Shown: positions 22,810 to 31,853, counted from the first letter of the stretch. The stretch: 64,000 bases of DNA from Desmonostoc muscorum LEGE 12446 (GCF_015207005.2 NZ_JADEXS020000001.1:5789001-5853000); one strand, 5' to 3'. The notes: a model not told the origin generated them from the sequence alone. Translations and numbers: made by a program.

Positions 22810-22932
22810 ATGGATGTAAAGCTGATTCTAGCCGGCTTAACGGTTATATTTACGGTTTCGTGTTTATTTTTTGGCACGAAAAATGGATTCTATGATTCAG
22901 ATAACTATCACGGCAATGGTTCGGCACATTGA
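22810..22932 (+). CDS. Small single-helix membrane protein, 40 residues
   Basis: An open frame from ATG 22810 codes MDVKLILAGLTVIFTVSCLF followed by FGTKNGFYDSDNYHGNGSAH. One membrane helix (4-22) precedes a polar tail with Gly, Asp and His. It resembles small conserved cyanobacterial membrane proteins such as accessory subunits of thylakoid complexes, but I cannot name it. There is no strong ribosome site (ACAGCAAACAA precedes it). The composed structure and lack of overlap with other genes support it as real. Confidence 0.65.
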   Translation: MDVKLILAGLTVIFTVSCLFFGTKNGFYDSDNYHGNGSAH

Positions 22933-23236
22933 GAGAAATTTGTAGACGCTGAGGCAACTTTCCTTAGGGTAGGTTGGCTAAGAGCGCTCATAACTTTCAC
23001 AGGGAAAACAGGCAAGAGGCAAGACTCCTTTAGCTCCTAGTTTGATAGCTCTCTCGTTATCCAACTTTTCCGAACTAGTGCGGGTTCGGTAGAGGCCTCC
23101 TCCCCAATCAAAAATCCGTATTCTCAGGGTGTAGGGGCGCATGATAAAACTTACCCCTAAGTCACAAAACCAAAATTTGTGCAATTTTTGGCTTTTGGGA
23201 TATGTCCATGACGATGAGGTTTGAGGGGAGGAGAGC
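22933..23236. other. Leader region of MBL gene with possible RNA structure
   Basis: Three hundred bases upstream of the metallo-hydrolase contain CCGAAC...GTTCGG hairpin arms (around 23068-23087), a GAGGCCTC palindrome and several GGAGCT/AGCTCC-type pairings. The base composition is more GC-rich than nearby spacers. This could be a structured leader or small RNA, but no known family was recognised. A GGGGAGGAGAG ribosome site precedes the start at 23237. Confidence 0.35.
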
Positions 23237-24907
23237 ATGAGGGATAATCTGTCGGCATCCTCTCGCGTAGATGCTGGGGAAGCGGGTAGTGAATTAGAAT
23301 GTTTGCCCTATAGTGTCCAGCATGACGACGAGGGCGTGTGTTTATTAGTAAAGATGGGGCCACACCGCATCCTGTTGGACTGTGGTTTGGAGGATATCTC
23401 ATCACTGGGGAGGGGGCTTAGCAAGTCGGTACGTGAAAATAGTTCCCCTCTACCAGCAGATTTGGTTTTAATTAGTCACGCCCACCCAGATCATGCCAGA
23501 GGCTTACTGGCACTGCACAAAGCTTTTCCCAATTTACCTATTTATGGCAGCGAAGTCACCAGTAAGTTACTGCCACTGAATTGGCAAGACCAAGATCCCC
23601 AGAAAATCTCCGAATTTTGTCATGCTTTGCCGCTGCGATCGCCAGTGGAATTCCAAGAAGGTCTGGTGGCAGAATTATTCCCCGCAGGGCATCTACCAGG
23701 GGCAGTGGCAATCCTCCTCACCTACACCACCCAACAGCGTAGTTATAAGCTGCTGTATACAGGGGACTTTTTCTTATCCAACTCCCGCCTAGTAGAAGGT
23801 CTGCGTTTAGAGGAACTACGGGGCTTAAACTTAGATGTACTGATTATTGAAGGCACCTATGGTACATCCCGCCATCCCCACCGCCGCAACCAAGAAAATC
23901 AATTAGCAGAGCGAATTAATCGGGCGATCGCTGACCATTGTTCTGTAATCCTTCCCACACCTGCTTTAGGGCTGGGTCAAGAACTGTTGATGCTTTTGCG
24001 CTCTCATCACCACTTCACTGGACGAGATTTAGATATCTGGGTAGATGGTGCCGTTGCCACAGGCTGCGACGCTTACCTAGAACTGCTACCCCACCTCCCC
24101 CCATCGGTACAGAACTTTGCCCGCCATCAACCTTTGTTTTGGGATGAACGGGTGCGTCCCCGCGTGCGTCGTTTAAAAGCAGAAGAACGTGCCACTGTGG
24201 GCAAGTCACCCTGTATTGTCCTGACTGACTCCACAGCTGATTTGGGCGAACACTGCCAACCCGATACCGGCCCTTGGCTGATCCTCGTGCCGGAAAAAAT
24301 TGATATAAAACTTAACAAAAAATATTTAGCACCCACCACTGTGGAAAGCTATCTCTTAGCTCAGCATAGTGATGGTCCTGGTACTACGCAACTCATTCAT
24401 AATTTGCGACCCCAGCACGTGATTTTTGTCCACGGTTCTCCTGCCTACTTAGCCGATCTCACAAGCTTAGAAGAGTTACAAAACCGCTATCACGTACATT
24501 CTCCGGCGGCTGAGACTTTGGTGGAATTGCCTATTGGCGATACATTTTTGCAACCGGCAGCCCCGGAGACGAATTATGAAGGTGAACTGACGGAGTTAGG
24601 AACAGTAGTCACAATCACCTTACCCGATGCAATCACAGCCGATCCTCGTTGGCAACAGTTTGCGGATACTGGTTTAATCGAGGCTCGTTGGCAAGGGGAG
24701 GAACTAGTATTAAGGGGATTGTCTCAGCGAGAACTGCTCAATCAAAATAGCGATCGCTATACATGGACAGACGTAGACTGTTGCGGTACTTGCCGACATC
24801 AAAGGGGGCAGCGGTGTTGGAATCCAGCTTCCCCATTGTATAACTTTAAAGTAACCTTGGAAGGTTACTGTCCTGCTTTTGAGCGGTTATCTAGTTCTGA
24901 GTCCTAA
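23237..24907 (+). CDS. MBL-fold beta-CASP hydrolase/ribonuclease with Cys-rich tail
   Basis: Five hundred and fifty-six residues. Residues 25-200 are a metallo-beta-lactamase fold, with ILLDCGLED and the zinc motif HAHPDH (81-86), LFPAGHLPGAV and YTGDFF. A beta-CASP insert starts after LIIEGTYGTSRHPHRRNQE, and FVHGSPAYLADL supplies the terminal His. This is the fold of RNase J/CPSF-type nucleases, so RNA processing is likely. A distinctive C-terminal end, CCGTCRHQRGQRCWNP...GYCPAF, carries five Cys and may bind a metal cluster. It is unusual for standard RNase J (which also is shorter in this part). The gene stands alone with a good ribosome site. Confidence 0.85.
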   Translation: MRDNLSASSRVDAGEAGSELECLPYSVQHDDEGVCLLVKMGPHRILLDCGLEDISSLGRGLSKSVRENSSPLPADLVLISHAHPDHARGLLALHKAFPNLPIYGSEVTSKLLPLNWQDQDPQKISEFCHALPLRSPVEFQEGLVAELFPAGHLPGAVAILLTYTTQQRSYKLLYTGDFFLSNSRLVEGLRLEELRGLNLDVLIIEGTYGTSRHPHRRNQENQLAERINRAIADHCSVILPTPALGLGQELLMLLRSHHHFTGRDLDIWVDGAVATGCDAYLELLPHLPPSVQNFARHQPLFWDERVRPRVRRLKAEERATVGKSPCIVLTDSTADLGEHCQPDTGPWLILVPEKIDIKLNKKYLAPTTVESYLLAQHSDGPGTTQLIHNLRPQHVIFVHGSPAYLADLTSLEELQNRYHVHSPAAETLVELPIGDTFLQPAAPETNYEGELTELGTVVTITLPDAITADPRWQQFADTGLIEARWQGEELVLRGLSQRELLNQNSDRYTWTDVDCCGTCRHQRGQRCWNPASPLYNFKVTLEGYCPAFERLSSSES

Positions 24908-24937
24908 GTCCTGAGTTAGGATTGATGACTCAGGACT
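24907..24937. terminator. Hairpin between convergent genes
   Basis: AGTCCTGAG (24907-24915) pairs perfectly with CTCAGGACT (24929-24937) right at the 3' end of the MBL gene and 17 bp before the end of the convergent small gene. There is no T-tract, so bidirectional termination is plausible but not shown; the sequence also resembles GAGTCCTGA-type repeats. Confidence 0.45.
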
Positions 24938-24953
24938 CGCTACTCAGCACTGA

Positions 24954-25265
24954 TTATTCCGGATTTGAGTCAGTGTAATGATTGCGGATGCGTTCGGCTT
25001 CGGGACAATCCTCTGTCAGGAGAGGTTCCACATTTCCACGTGGCACTGAAGCCAATTTTTGCGTTACAGCACCAATGCTCTCGAGGCGAACCATTTCTTC
25101 CCAAGAACAAACTTCATCCTCTTCTTCTGTTTCATAGCGTAGAGTTACTAAATCTCCCTCTATGTCTATGATGCGGGCGCGTTCAATCCAGCGTTGCTGG
25201 TCCCGCAAGAAAACACATACCTCCCGCCCGTCGCAACACAGTTGATAAATCTTGCGGTGTAGCAT
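24954..25265 (-). CDS. Small conserved cyanobacterial protein (DUF6679-like)
   Basis: One hundred and three residues: MLHRKIYQLCCDGREVCVFL then a beta-rich acidic region (DIEGDLVTLRYETEEEDEVC), and SIGAVTQKLASVPRG. The sequence has the feel of a highly conserved cyanobacteria-specific protein, which I believe is annotated DUF6679; that name is from memory. Five Cys are present. No known role. Convergent with the MBL hydrolase gene. Confidence 0.8.
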   Translation of the reverse strand: MLHRKIYQLCCDGREVCVFLRDQQRWIERARIIDIEGDLVTLRYETEEEDEVCSWEEMVRLESIGAVTQKLASVPRGNVEPLLTEDCPEAERIRNHYTDSNPE

Positions 25266-25895
25266 GTACTGCTTCTGCCTTTTTAAACAACGTAGTTAAA
25301 CCTGTCAAAATCTGGGTTCTACCCCATTACATTACACCCTTAGGAGGTTAATTTCACGGTCTAGGACGAGTACGCCTCATAACCCAATCTCAAGATTTGC
25401 TTGTAGTTGTGAGCATCTATCGAGATTTTGGGTCACCAACCAATGGTTGCTTTACCAATGAACTCAATCTCTTTCGAGCTGATTTTAGGGAATGTTTGCT
25501 TCATAGAAGTCGAACAAGTCGGGATTTCTCCTCACAAGGTTAATATTTGCTGGTGAGTCCTTTCTACCATTATGTAATAAATAATACTGAAAAACAAGCG
25601 TTGATTGCGGTTGTTTAATTTGCCTACTTGTAGTCATTGGCATTATTAGGAAGTCCGGGGACTTGGCTTTACTTTTACCCCTGTGTATTTGATCTTAACT
25701 CATTCTCTTGCTGACCTTGATGATTTTCAAAAACAACACACAAAGAGTTTTGAGTTTTTCAGGTTTTTGCTTGAAGATGGGGCGAGACAGGGGGACACAA
25801 AGACGCAAAGAAAGAATTCTCCGTGTCCCTGCGTTTCCCCCTCTTTGCGTCTTCCTCATCTCCCTAAGCCTCTTGTATCAGTATCAACAATATTT
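25266..25895. other. Intergenic region with hairpin repeat
   Basis: Six hundred and thirty bases contain no supported gene. AAGACGCAAAG (25800-25810) pairs with CTTTGCGTCTT (25843-25853), enclosing a further GGACAC/GTGTCC pairing. This is repeat DNA of the GACGCAAAG type. The small open frames over it (25683-25953) are translations of the repeat. Confidence 0.6.
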
Positions 25896-26105
25896 TTACT
25901 GTAGGGGTAATTCCATTAGCATATTCGATGAGGATGCTTCTCGTTTAATTTGACCTGTGCGAACTGCATCGTACAGGGCTGTGAGGGCTAACAAATCCTG
26001 TGACTGATAGCATTTAGTAGCCAGCATTTGATGGAGTAAACCTTCAGATTCAACACTAAGATATCCAGTTTGGAAAGCAGATTCAACAATTGTGCGAATC
26101 ATCAT
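25896..26105 (-). CDS. Small conserved hypothetical protein
   Basis: Sixty-nine residues, MMIRTIVESAFQTGYLSVES then EGLLHQMLATKCYQSQDLLALTALYDAVRTGQIKR. It is helical, acidic-basic balanced and without membrane segments. Proteins starting MIRTIVESAxxTGYLxxESE and ending ALxxLxxAVxxGxIKR occur in several cyanobacteria as I recall; function unknown. A CRP/NtcA-like palindrome lies about 83 bp upstream. No Shine-Dalgarno is seen. Confidence 0.7.
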   Translation of the reverse strand: MMIRTIVESAFQTGYLSVESEGLLHQMLATKCYQSQDLLALTALYDAVRTGQIKREASSSNMLMELPLQ

Positions 26106-26187
26106 GATTAGGGCAGAGTGAGCAATTTATTATGTCCAGTGTGGAATATTTCCTTCTCCCACTAGTTGATATGAAACATTAATAACA

Positions 26188-26203
26188 TGTGATTATCGTT
26201 ACA
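26188..26203. promoter_or_regulatory. CRP/NtcA-like operator upstream of small gene
   Basis: TGTGATTATCGTTACA fits TGTGA-N6-TCACA with one mismatch and the NtcA pattern GTA-N8-TAC (extended TGTA-N8-TACA) with one mismatch. It lies 83-98 bp before the small gene at 26105, in a position suited to activation. It also falls in the 288-bp spacer next to the 3' end of the NIF3 gene. Confidence 0.35.
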
Positions 26204-26393
26204 CGCTTTTAGTGATTTATATCACAAGTATGATTGAGAATATAAGTTTTTGGTGGATTTATCTATTAATATACGCAGATATATGAATACAATACTTTTT
26301 AGTATTTATATTGATAAATCAGGTCATTTAAGAATATTAAAATATAGTAAAACTTTTAGGCAAGCATCCAAATAAATAGTGAGGTATGGGCAA

Positions 26394-27182
26394 TCAAGCA
26401 AAAAACTGGCGGAAATCCTCATCTTTTTGGCTCAGTTGCACCCAGTCTAGGTTCAAGGACTGGAATTTTTGCACCAAGCGATCGCAAGCAGGACGTTCGG
26501 TAGCATAGTGTCCTGCGTCGATTAAAATGAGATTGCGATCGCGGCTTTCTTGAAACTGATGAAATTTGCAGTCAGAAGTTAGATACGCTTGAGCGCCAGT
26601 TTTACTAACTGCTGAAATAAAACTAGCTCCCGAACCACCCAAAACAGCAACTTGTGTAATTGTTTGCTGTAAATTAGCTGTTGGGGAAAAAATTAAATTT
26701 GGGGGAGCAAGTCGGGTTTGAATGGCTGTGAGTAATTCCTGTAGTGTCATCGATGGCTCTAGCAAACCAACACGACCATATCCTAATCCTAGTTGTGTGG
26801 GTACTATGGGAGTAACTTGTTTCAGTTCTAAAATTTGAGCCAACACATCAGCAGTACCATCCTGTACTTGGTCGAAATTCGTATGGGCGCTGTAAATACC
26901 AATATTGTGGCTAAAAGCTAAGCGTACCATTTCAGCGATCGCCTCACCAGTGCGTAAGGACTTGGGAGGTGTAAAAATGAGAGGATGATGGGCAAAAATT
27001 AGATTAGCATTAAGAGCGATCGCTTCGTGCATCACTGCTAGAGTTGGTGTCAAACACACCAATACTCGTACTCTTTCCTGCAACACTCCTGGTTCAATCT
27101 GCCAGCCACAATTATCCCAGCTTTCACACCAAGCGGGATTCGCCCATGCTTCAAACCAAGTAATTAAATCAGCGATTTTCAT
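26394..27182 (-). CDS. NIF3/YbgI-type dinuclear metal protein
   Basis: Two hundred and sixty-two residues from the ATG at 27182 (MKIADLITWFE); ten extra upstream codons of the open frame are unlikely. Family signatures: ESWDNCGWQIEP, LIFAHHPLIFTPPKSL (metal-binding His pair), YSAHTNFDQVQDG, VAVLGGSGASF and the terminal LILIDAGHYATER (His). The family forms hexameric toroids with a dimetal site. Roles are uncertain; some are annotated GTP cyclohydrolase 1 type 2. Single gene, minus strand. Confidence 0.93.
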   Translation of the reverse strand: MKIADLITWFEAWANPAWCESWDNCGWQIEPGVLQERVRVLVCLTPTLAVMHEAIALNANLIFAHHPLIFTPPKSLRTGEAIAEMVRLAFSHNIGIYSAHTNFDQVQDGTADVLAQILELKQVTPIVPTQLGLGYGRVGLLEPSMTLQELLTAIQTRLAPPNLIFSPTANLQQTITQVAVLGGSGASFISAVSKTGAQAYLTSDCKFHQFQESRDRNLILIDAGHYATERPACDRLVQKFQSLNLDWVQLSQKDEDFRQFFA

Positions 27183-27357
27183 AATTAACTTTTCATTTCT
27201 AATTTTTAACAAGAAAGAATTTAGAAGTCAGGAGCCATAATTGTCCAATTTAATTTGTAGCTGTTGGTGAATGAATCAACGGATTTCACTCGGCCAGCAA
27301 ATGGAAAATTTGGTAGTCTACAATCAGTAAACTGAATTCTGAATTCTGAATTCTTCT

Positions 27358-28107
27358 TCAATGTTTCTGTGGTTGAATATCTAATTTTAATGCTATTTGC
27401 TGACGCATTTCTTGGAAAGGTTTATTCCATACAGGGCTAGCATTCCAGTTCCAAACTGCCACTGGAATCAGTTCTTCGTGGGCAAGATAACTTAGCAGAC
27501 GGTATTCATCTTCTGGTTCACGAGAAAAGGAGAATGGATTGCGGTAGCCTGTGTCACACAGTTTATAACAAGTGATTTGACCGTGGCTAATACGTTGTAT
27601 CAATTCCTTACCTTTAGTGAGTAAATAATCAAAAAAAACTAAGCTAAAAGGCTCTATGTTTGCACGATTTTCTGGGTCTTTTTGTACCCATCTTGCCCAC
27701 TCAAACCCATACACAAAGTCGTGAACATAACGGAAGCGAATTTCTGTGTTAATTCCGAACATCTCTGTCAGGGAAACCATCTTTTTACCAAAAGCCTTTA
27801 AAAAAGCAACCGCACCTTCATCTGCGACTAAAGCCTGTCTCAGCATACTACTTACCAGAAAATCAAAATCCCAGAAGATGTTTTCTGGGAAATTTTGCAA
27901 CTGACTATCAACTATACATTCCAAAGTTTCCTGAACAGTTGCGATAATTTGGATGTCGGTACTTTCTTCGGCAATCAAATTTCCCAATTCCGCAAAACTA
28001 GTAATTATTTTTTTTTGAGGATTAAGTGACAAAAGATTAACAGAGTGCTGGGCAAGTATTTTATCAATAAGTTGAAACGTATGAGTTGGTGTTAGTTCTT
28101 GCTTCAT
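27358..28107 (-). CDS. Conserved hypothetical protein
   Basis: Two hundred and forty-nine residues from the ATG at 28107 (MKQELTPTHTFQLIDKIL); the open frame continues ten codons further to a GTG. The protein is soluble with no signal or helix. Readable stretches are FWDFDFLVSSMLRQAL, FRYVHDFVYGFEWARWVQKDPENR and CDTGYRNPFSFSREPEDEYRLLSYLAHEELIPVAVWNWNA. Aromatic-rich motifs suggest a specific ligand or cofactor fold, but I do not recognise it. Confidence 0.75.
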   Translation of the reverse strand: MKQELTPTHTFQLIDKILAQHSVNLLSLNPQKKIITSFAELGNLIAEESTDIQIIATVQETLECIVDSQLQNFPENIFWDFDFLVSSMLRQALVADEGAVAFLKAFGKKMVSLTEMFGINTEIRFRYVHDFVYGFEWARWVQKDPENRANIEPFSLVFFDYLLTKGKELIQRISHGQITCYKLCDTGYRNPFSFSREPEDEYRLLSYLAHEELIPVAVWNWNASPVWNKPFQEMRQQIALKLDIQPQKH

Positions 28108-28614
28108 AGTAATTGAAATAGCCCAGCCATCTGACACTAAGTATTAGTTTATATTGAAATGCCTAAATTATTAAAAAAATATAAATAAACTTAATTTTAC
28201 ATTTACAAACTGATACATACAATTTTTTCAGTGTGTATATGGTTTATTTTTCATGAAAATTTTTCGCCAAAAAGGCATTAGAGGGAAGTTTTCAATATTC
28301 TAGCCAAAGTGTAGGCAGTAACAACAGAGTATTTAAACTCTATAAAGCTACACCTGAGATAAAAAGGAGTCAAAATTCAGAATTCAGAATTCAGAATACT
28401 CTACCCATGCACCCTTATAGGGAAGCAAGCTACGCGCAGCATCCCGTAGGGAAGGGATAGAACTTTAAATGAGTGAAAAAAATTTAATACTAGTTTCGCG
28501 CCACTTGCGGGCACGGTTTTAAACCAATATTCATTACCCAGTCGTACAGAAATCATACTGAATTCTGACTCCTGAGTTCTGAATTCTGTTCAATAAATTA
28601 AATTTGAGAAATTG
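28108..28614. other. Spacer with repeated CAGTCGTACAGAA block
   Basis: The 507-bp gap carries GAATTCAGAATTCAGAAT repeats, a GTAGGGAAGCAAGCTACGCGCAGCATCCCGTAGGG palindromic element (about 28419-28455; arms CCTATAGGG/CCCGTAGGG) and a block AAACCAATATTCATTACCCAGTCGTACAGAA (broken here: AAACCAATATTC, ATTACCCAGTCGTACAGAA). The last block recurs in the spacer on the other side of the YjbQ gene (29068-29190). No gene is seen. Confidence 0.6.
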
Positions 28615-29028
28615 CTATGCAGAAATGTGGACGACTAATTCCCTTGAATGACTGCGCTGGCGGTGTTCCCAAATATAAATTCCTTGCCAAGTTCCCAATA
28701 CCAAATGACCACGATTAATGGGGATATGTTCAGAAGTGTGGGTGAGGGCTGTACGAATGTGTGCTGGCATATCATCCGCGCCTTCAGCATCGTGGATGTA
28801 TTTAGCTGATTCTGGTACGAGTTTTGACATAAAATTAGCTAGATCCACAAGAACATCAGGATCGGCATTTTCTTGGATGACTAAACTAGCTGAAGTGTGG
28901 CGTAAAAATAAAGTACAAAGGCCAGTTTCTACTCCCGACTCTGCAACGATCGCTTCAATTTTATTAGTGATATTGTAAAAAGATTTGCCAGTGGTGGTAA
29001 TTCTTAATAACTTTTGGTAGTGACTCAT
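28615..29028 (-). CDS. YjbQ/UPF0047 family protein (secondary thiamine-phosphate synthase fold)
   Basis: One hundred and thirty-seven residues. The family motifs are clear: GLCTLFLRHTSASLVIQEN (conserved His), DADGAEGADDMPAHIRTAL-like HDAEGADDMPAHIRTAL, and LVLGTWQGIYIWEHR. Length is standard. Members complement thiamine-phosphate synthesis weakly in some bacteria; the native role is unclear. The gene is flanked on both sides by the same CAGTCGTACAGAA repeat. Confidence 0.93.
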   Translation of the reverse strand: MSHYQKLLRITTTGKSFYNITNKIEAIVAESGVETGLCTLFLRHTSASLVIQENADPDVLVDLANFMSKLVPESAKYIHDAEGADDMPAHIRTALTHTSEHIPINRGHLVLGTWQGIYIWEHRQRSHSRELVVHISA

Positions 29029-29238
29029 GTAAAACAGTAATATTGATGACAGTAAAAGCTAATTAGTTTTAAACCAATATTCAGACGCGACGCTCGTTGC
29101 GCTAAAGCGTCTCCCCTTCTCCCAAAGGGAGAGGCTAGCGCCAAGGGAAAAGACTCGCTTTGCGCGTCGCTATTACCCAGTCGTACAGAATTTATTCTGA
29201 ATTCTGAATTCTGACTCCTGAATTCTTCTTAATCAATT

Positions 29239-30321
29239 TTAACTTGATTGGAAATAATTAATCACAGCCTGAGCGATCGCTTCATTACCATCCTTAGCAA
29301 TTGGTTGGGATTGCTTTGGTGCTTGGGGTAACTCATACAGAAAATTCCAAGTTCCTTCAAAAAACTCAGCAGGGGTGACGATTTGATGTTGGTTGTAATT
29401 AATTACACCTTCTAAAAGAAAACTTGCTTCAGCAAAATCTTCACGGGGAATAGTAACAATCGGTACTTGCAATTTTGTGGCTTCAGCAAAAGTACTGTAA
29501 CCAGGTTTGGAAACCACTCGCTGACAAATGGGCATAAAATCTACAGGGCGATATTTCCGATCATTAATTTTTATTAAATTTGGTAAATCAGGGGCAGATT
29601 GATCGAAGATGATAAATTGCCAATCTGAAAATTCTCGCACGTTATCATAGGGAATTTGCTGTAAACCCAAACCACCAAAAGTCAATAAAATAGTTTTTTC
29701 TACTGGTGCAGTTATCCCCCAAATAGAACGTAAATCATCAAGAGAATAGCGGGGAGAACCGCCTGTTAAGCCAATATCTGTGATATTGTTAAAAGCCTGC
29801 ATCCTTTCGTGGAAAGGGAGACGAAACAGGCGATCGCACTTTGAATACCAATCACTAATCCAGTCTGCAACTGCTATAAATTCACCTCCCCAATCTCGAT
29901 AGATCAAATCCCAGCCAAAGTTACTCATCATCCAGCAGGGAATATTTGCAGCATTAGCAAACCCAGAAGCAAGAAAAGGAACATCTGCCAGGATGAGATT
30001 AACGCGATTTTGACGGATAAAATTGACTTCTGAGGCAATTAACGAATTTTGATGCTTTTTAATATCGAGCAACTTTTCTAAAGTCGCTTGTTTATCCATT
30101 GTCAGACTATCAGGTTGCACCACACCCAAATCAAATGCACGGGGGCGATAGATAAAATCGCCTTCTATATAGCACTCTAACAACCAGCGTGGCGCAGTGG
30201 TCACCATAATTAGCAGCACTTCTGGACATAACTTTTGAATTGTCGCAGCGACAGAAGCCATGCGGGTAGCATGACCAAAGCCGTGATTAGTTATGGCTAA
30301 ATATAAAATTGGGCGTTCCAT
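29239..30321 (-). CDS. Glycosyltransferase, MGT/GT28-like
   Basis: Three hundred and sixty residues. MERPILYLAITNHGFGHATR is a GT-B nucleotide-sugar transferase start (glycine-rich HGFGH loop). The C-terminal half has LLTFGGLGLQQIPYDNV, MPICQRVVSKPGYSTFAEA (the KPGYST/E donor-binding loop) and VPIVTIPREDFAEA. No membrane helices. It presumably adds a sugar to a lipid or small molecule; the donor is unknown. It ends near GGAGTTA heptamers, which also precede its start. Confidence 0.85.
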   Translation of the reverse strand: MERPILYLAITNHGFGHATRMASVAATIQKLCPEVLLIMVTTAPRWLLECYIEGDFIYRPRAFDLGVVQPDSLTMDKQATLEKLLDIKKHQNSLIASEVNFIRQNRVNLILADVPFLASGFANAANIPCWMMSNFGWDLIYRDWGGEFIAVADWISDWYSKCDRLFRLPFHERMQAFNNITDIGLTGGSPRYSLDDLRSIWGITAPVEKTILLTFGGLGLQQIPYDNVREFSDWQFIIFDQSAPDLPNLIKINDRKYRPVDFMPICQRVVSKPGYSTFAEATKLQVPIVTIPREDFAEASFLLEGVINYNQHQIVTPAEFFEGTWNFLYELPQAPKQSQPIAKDGNEAIAQAVINYFQSS

Positions 30322-30325
30322 TTTA

Positions 30326-30393
30326 AAGTTAGAAGTTAGGAGTTAGGAGTTAGGAGTTAGGAGTTAGGAGTTAGGAGTTAGGAGTTAGGAGTT
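30326..30393. repeat. STRR: about nine GGAGTTA heptamers
   Basis: The heptamer AGGAGTT repeats almost without change immediately upstream of the glycosyltransferase start (minus strand, so it occupies its ribosome-site side). An AACTCCT cluster in the opposite orientation lies near 30530-30555 close to the aminotransferase stop. Confidence 0.9.
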
Positions 30394-30474
30394 CGTAATT
30401 CTTACCGCTACTTTCGTTATCTTTTGCGTAAGTCCTGAAGTAAATGAAGTACACATTTTAAGATGATAAATCTT

Positions 30475-30499
30475 GTGGGGTGGGCATCCTGCCCGCCCT
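30475..30499. repeat. GC-rich dispersed hairpin (copy of 425-447)
   Basis: GTGGGGTGGGCATCCTGCCC followed by GCCCTC, with one base change in the loop relative to the copy at 425. It lies between the glycosyltransferase and aminotransferase genes. Confidence 0.65.
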
Positions 30500-30562
30500 C
30501 TTGTACTTTATTTAGATGAAATATGCTGTAACTCCTAACTCCTAACTCCTAACTTTTACCTC

Positions 30563-31756
30563 TTAATTACTTCGGCAAAAAGTTTGAATTACCTCAATTA
30601 ATTGGTCAATTTCCGATTCTAAAGTAAAGTAATGGACGGTGGCGCGGATACAGCTAGGGTCAGCAATTGTGCGAGTTAATATTTTTTGTGACTCTAAAAA
30701 TTGCACTAATTTCAGATGAGCTTGGGGCTGATTATTTGTCAGTTGAAAAGAGACTATACCGCTTTCAGGTGTGGAAGTTTGCAGACATTTAATATCGGGT
30801 AACGCTATCAATTGTCGCCAGAGGTACTCGCTGTTGTGGCAAATTTGTTCGTAACGTTGCTGTGGGGTTCCCCATTGCTGATGGATAGCGATCGCCTCCC
30901 GTAACCCCACATACAAAGGATAAGCTACTGTAGACACTTCATATCGTCGCCCATCTGGAAGCCAATCCACAGGCTGAGATTGGCTATCGACAACAATGCC
31001 ATTCAAGCCAATAAATGTAGGTTTGAGGCTTTCTCGTGCTTCTGGGCGCACATACAAACCACCGGCACCAGCAGGACCACATAACCATTTATGACCAGTA
31101 AAAGCATAAAAATCTACCCCCAATTCAGTCAAGTTTAAAGGCAACAAACCAGCAGATTGGGCAGCGTCTATTAAGAGTGCAGAATGATTTTTTCTGCATA
31201 CTTCAGCAATTTTATCGAGAGGTAAAACTTGCCCCGTATTCCAGAAAACGTGACTCAATATTACTAGGCGAGTATTGAGGCGCAAGTGCTGGGTAATGAC
31301 TTTTACGGGATCGCCCTCATTTAAAGTCGCCTTTAGGGGACAGGTAGAAACTTCTACAGAGAATCGCCTGCTGATTTCTTGGGCTGTGGCAATCACGCCT
31401 GGGTGTTCGCAATCTGAGAGTAGTATATGGTCGCCAGGACGCCATTCTATACCCCACATAGCGATATTACAGCCAACAGTGACATTCTGAGTCAGAGTTA
31501 TTGTATCAGTTGGTATTTGGAACTCGGAAGCGATCGCAACTCTAGCAGCTTGCACTTGTGGCCTAATCCAGCCATACGCCTCATTACCAAAAGGGCCTAT
31601 GTGCTGAATATGAGTTTGAGTTTGGCTGATAGCATCCATCGCTTTTTGGGGCATCGGCCCTTGCCCCCCATAATTAAAATAAGTCTTATTTGCTAAAGCC
31701 GGAAATTGCTCTCGATGGGTATGTAACTTGGTTTGTGCGACAGAAATACTCGTCAT
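30563..31756 (-). CDS. Class V PLP-dependent aminotransferase / cysteine-desulfurase-like
   Basis: Three hundred and ninety-seven residues. The PLP lysine is Lys223 in FTGHKWLCGPAG, with Asp197 in LLIDAAQSAG and the cofactor-binding LTQNVTVGCN. Fold type I; the pattern FNYGGQGPMPQKAMDAI resembles isopenicillin N epimerase-like members more than IscS (no flexible active-site Cys loop of the IscS type seen near the end). The reaction cannot be assigned. A single gene on the minus strand. Confidence 0.9.
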   Translation of the reverse strand: MTSISVAQTKLHTHREQFPALANKTYFNYGGQGPMPQKAMDAISQTQTHIQHIGPFGNEAYGWIRPQVQAARVAIASEFQIPTDTITLTQNVTVGCNIAMWGIEWRPGDHILLSDCEHPGVIATAQEISRRFSVEVSTCPLKATLNEGDPVKVITQHLRLNTRLVILSHVFWNTGQVLPLDKIAEVCRKNHSALLIDAAQSAGLLPLNLTELGVDFYAFTGHKWLCGPAGAGGLYVRPEARESLKPTFIGLNGIVVDSQSQPVDWLPDGRRYEVSTVAYPLYVGLREAIAIHQQWGTPQQRYEQICHNSEYLWRQLIALPDIKCLQTSTPESGIVSFQLTNNQPQAHLKLVQFLESQKILTRTIADPSCIRATVHYFTLESEIDQLIEVIQTFCRSN

Positions 31757-31853
31757 AATTTACAAGGTATTGATATTAAGAGGTATTTGTACTTTGTGCT
31801 AGGACAACGCTAAAAATAGGGATGAGATTAATTTAAGTACTCGCTGCTAAATC

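Noticed and set aside
22933..23236. 6S RNA, RNase P RNA or tmRNA in this spacer
   Set aside because: The hallmark conserved cores I know (for example GAGGAAAGTCCGGGC of RNase P) are not present.
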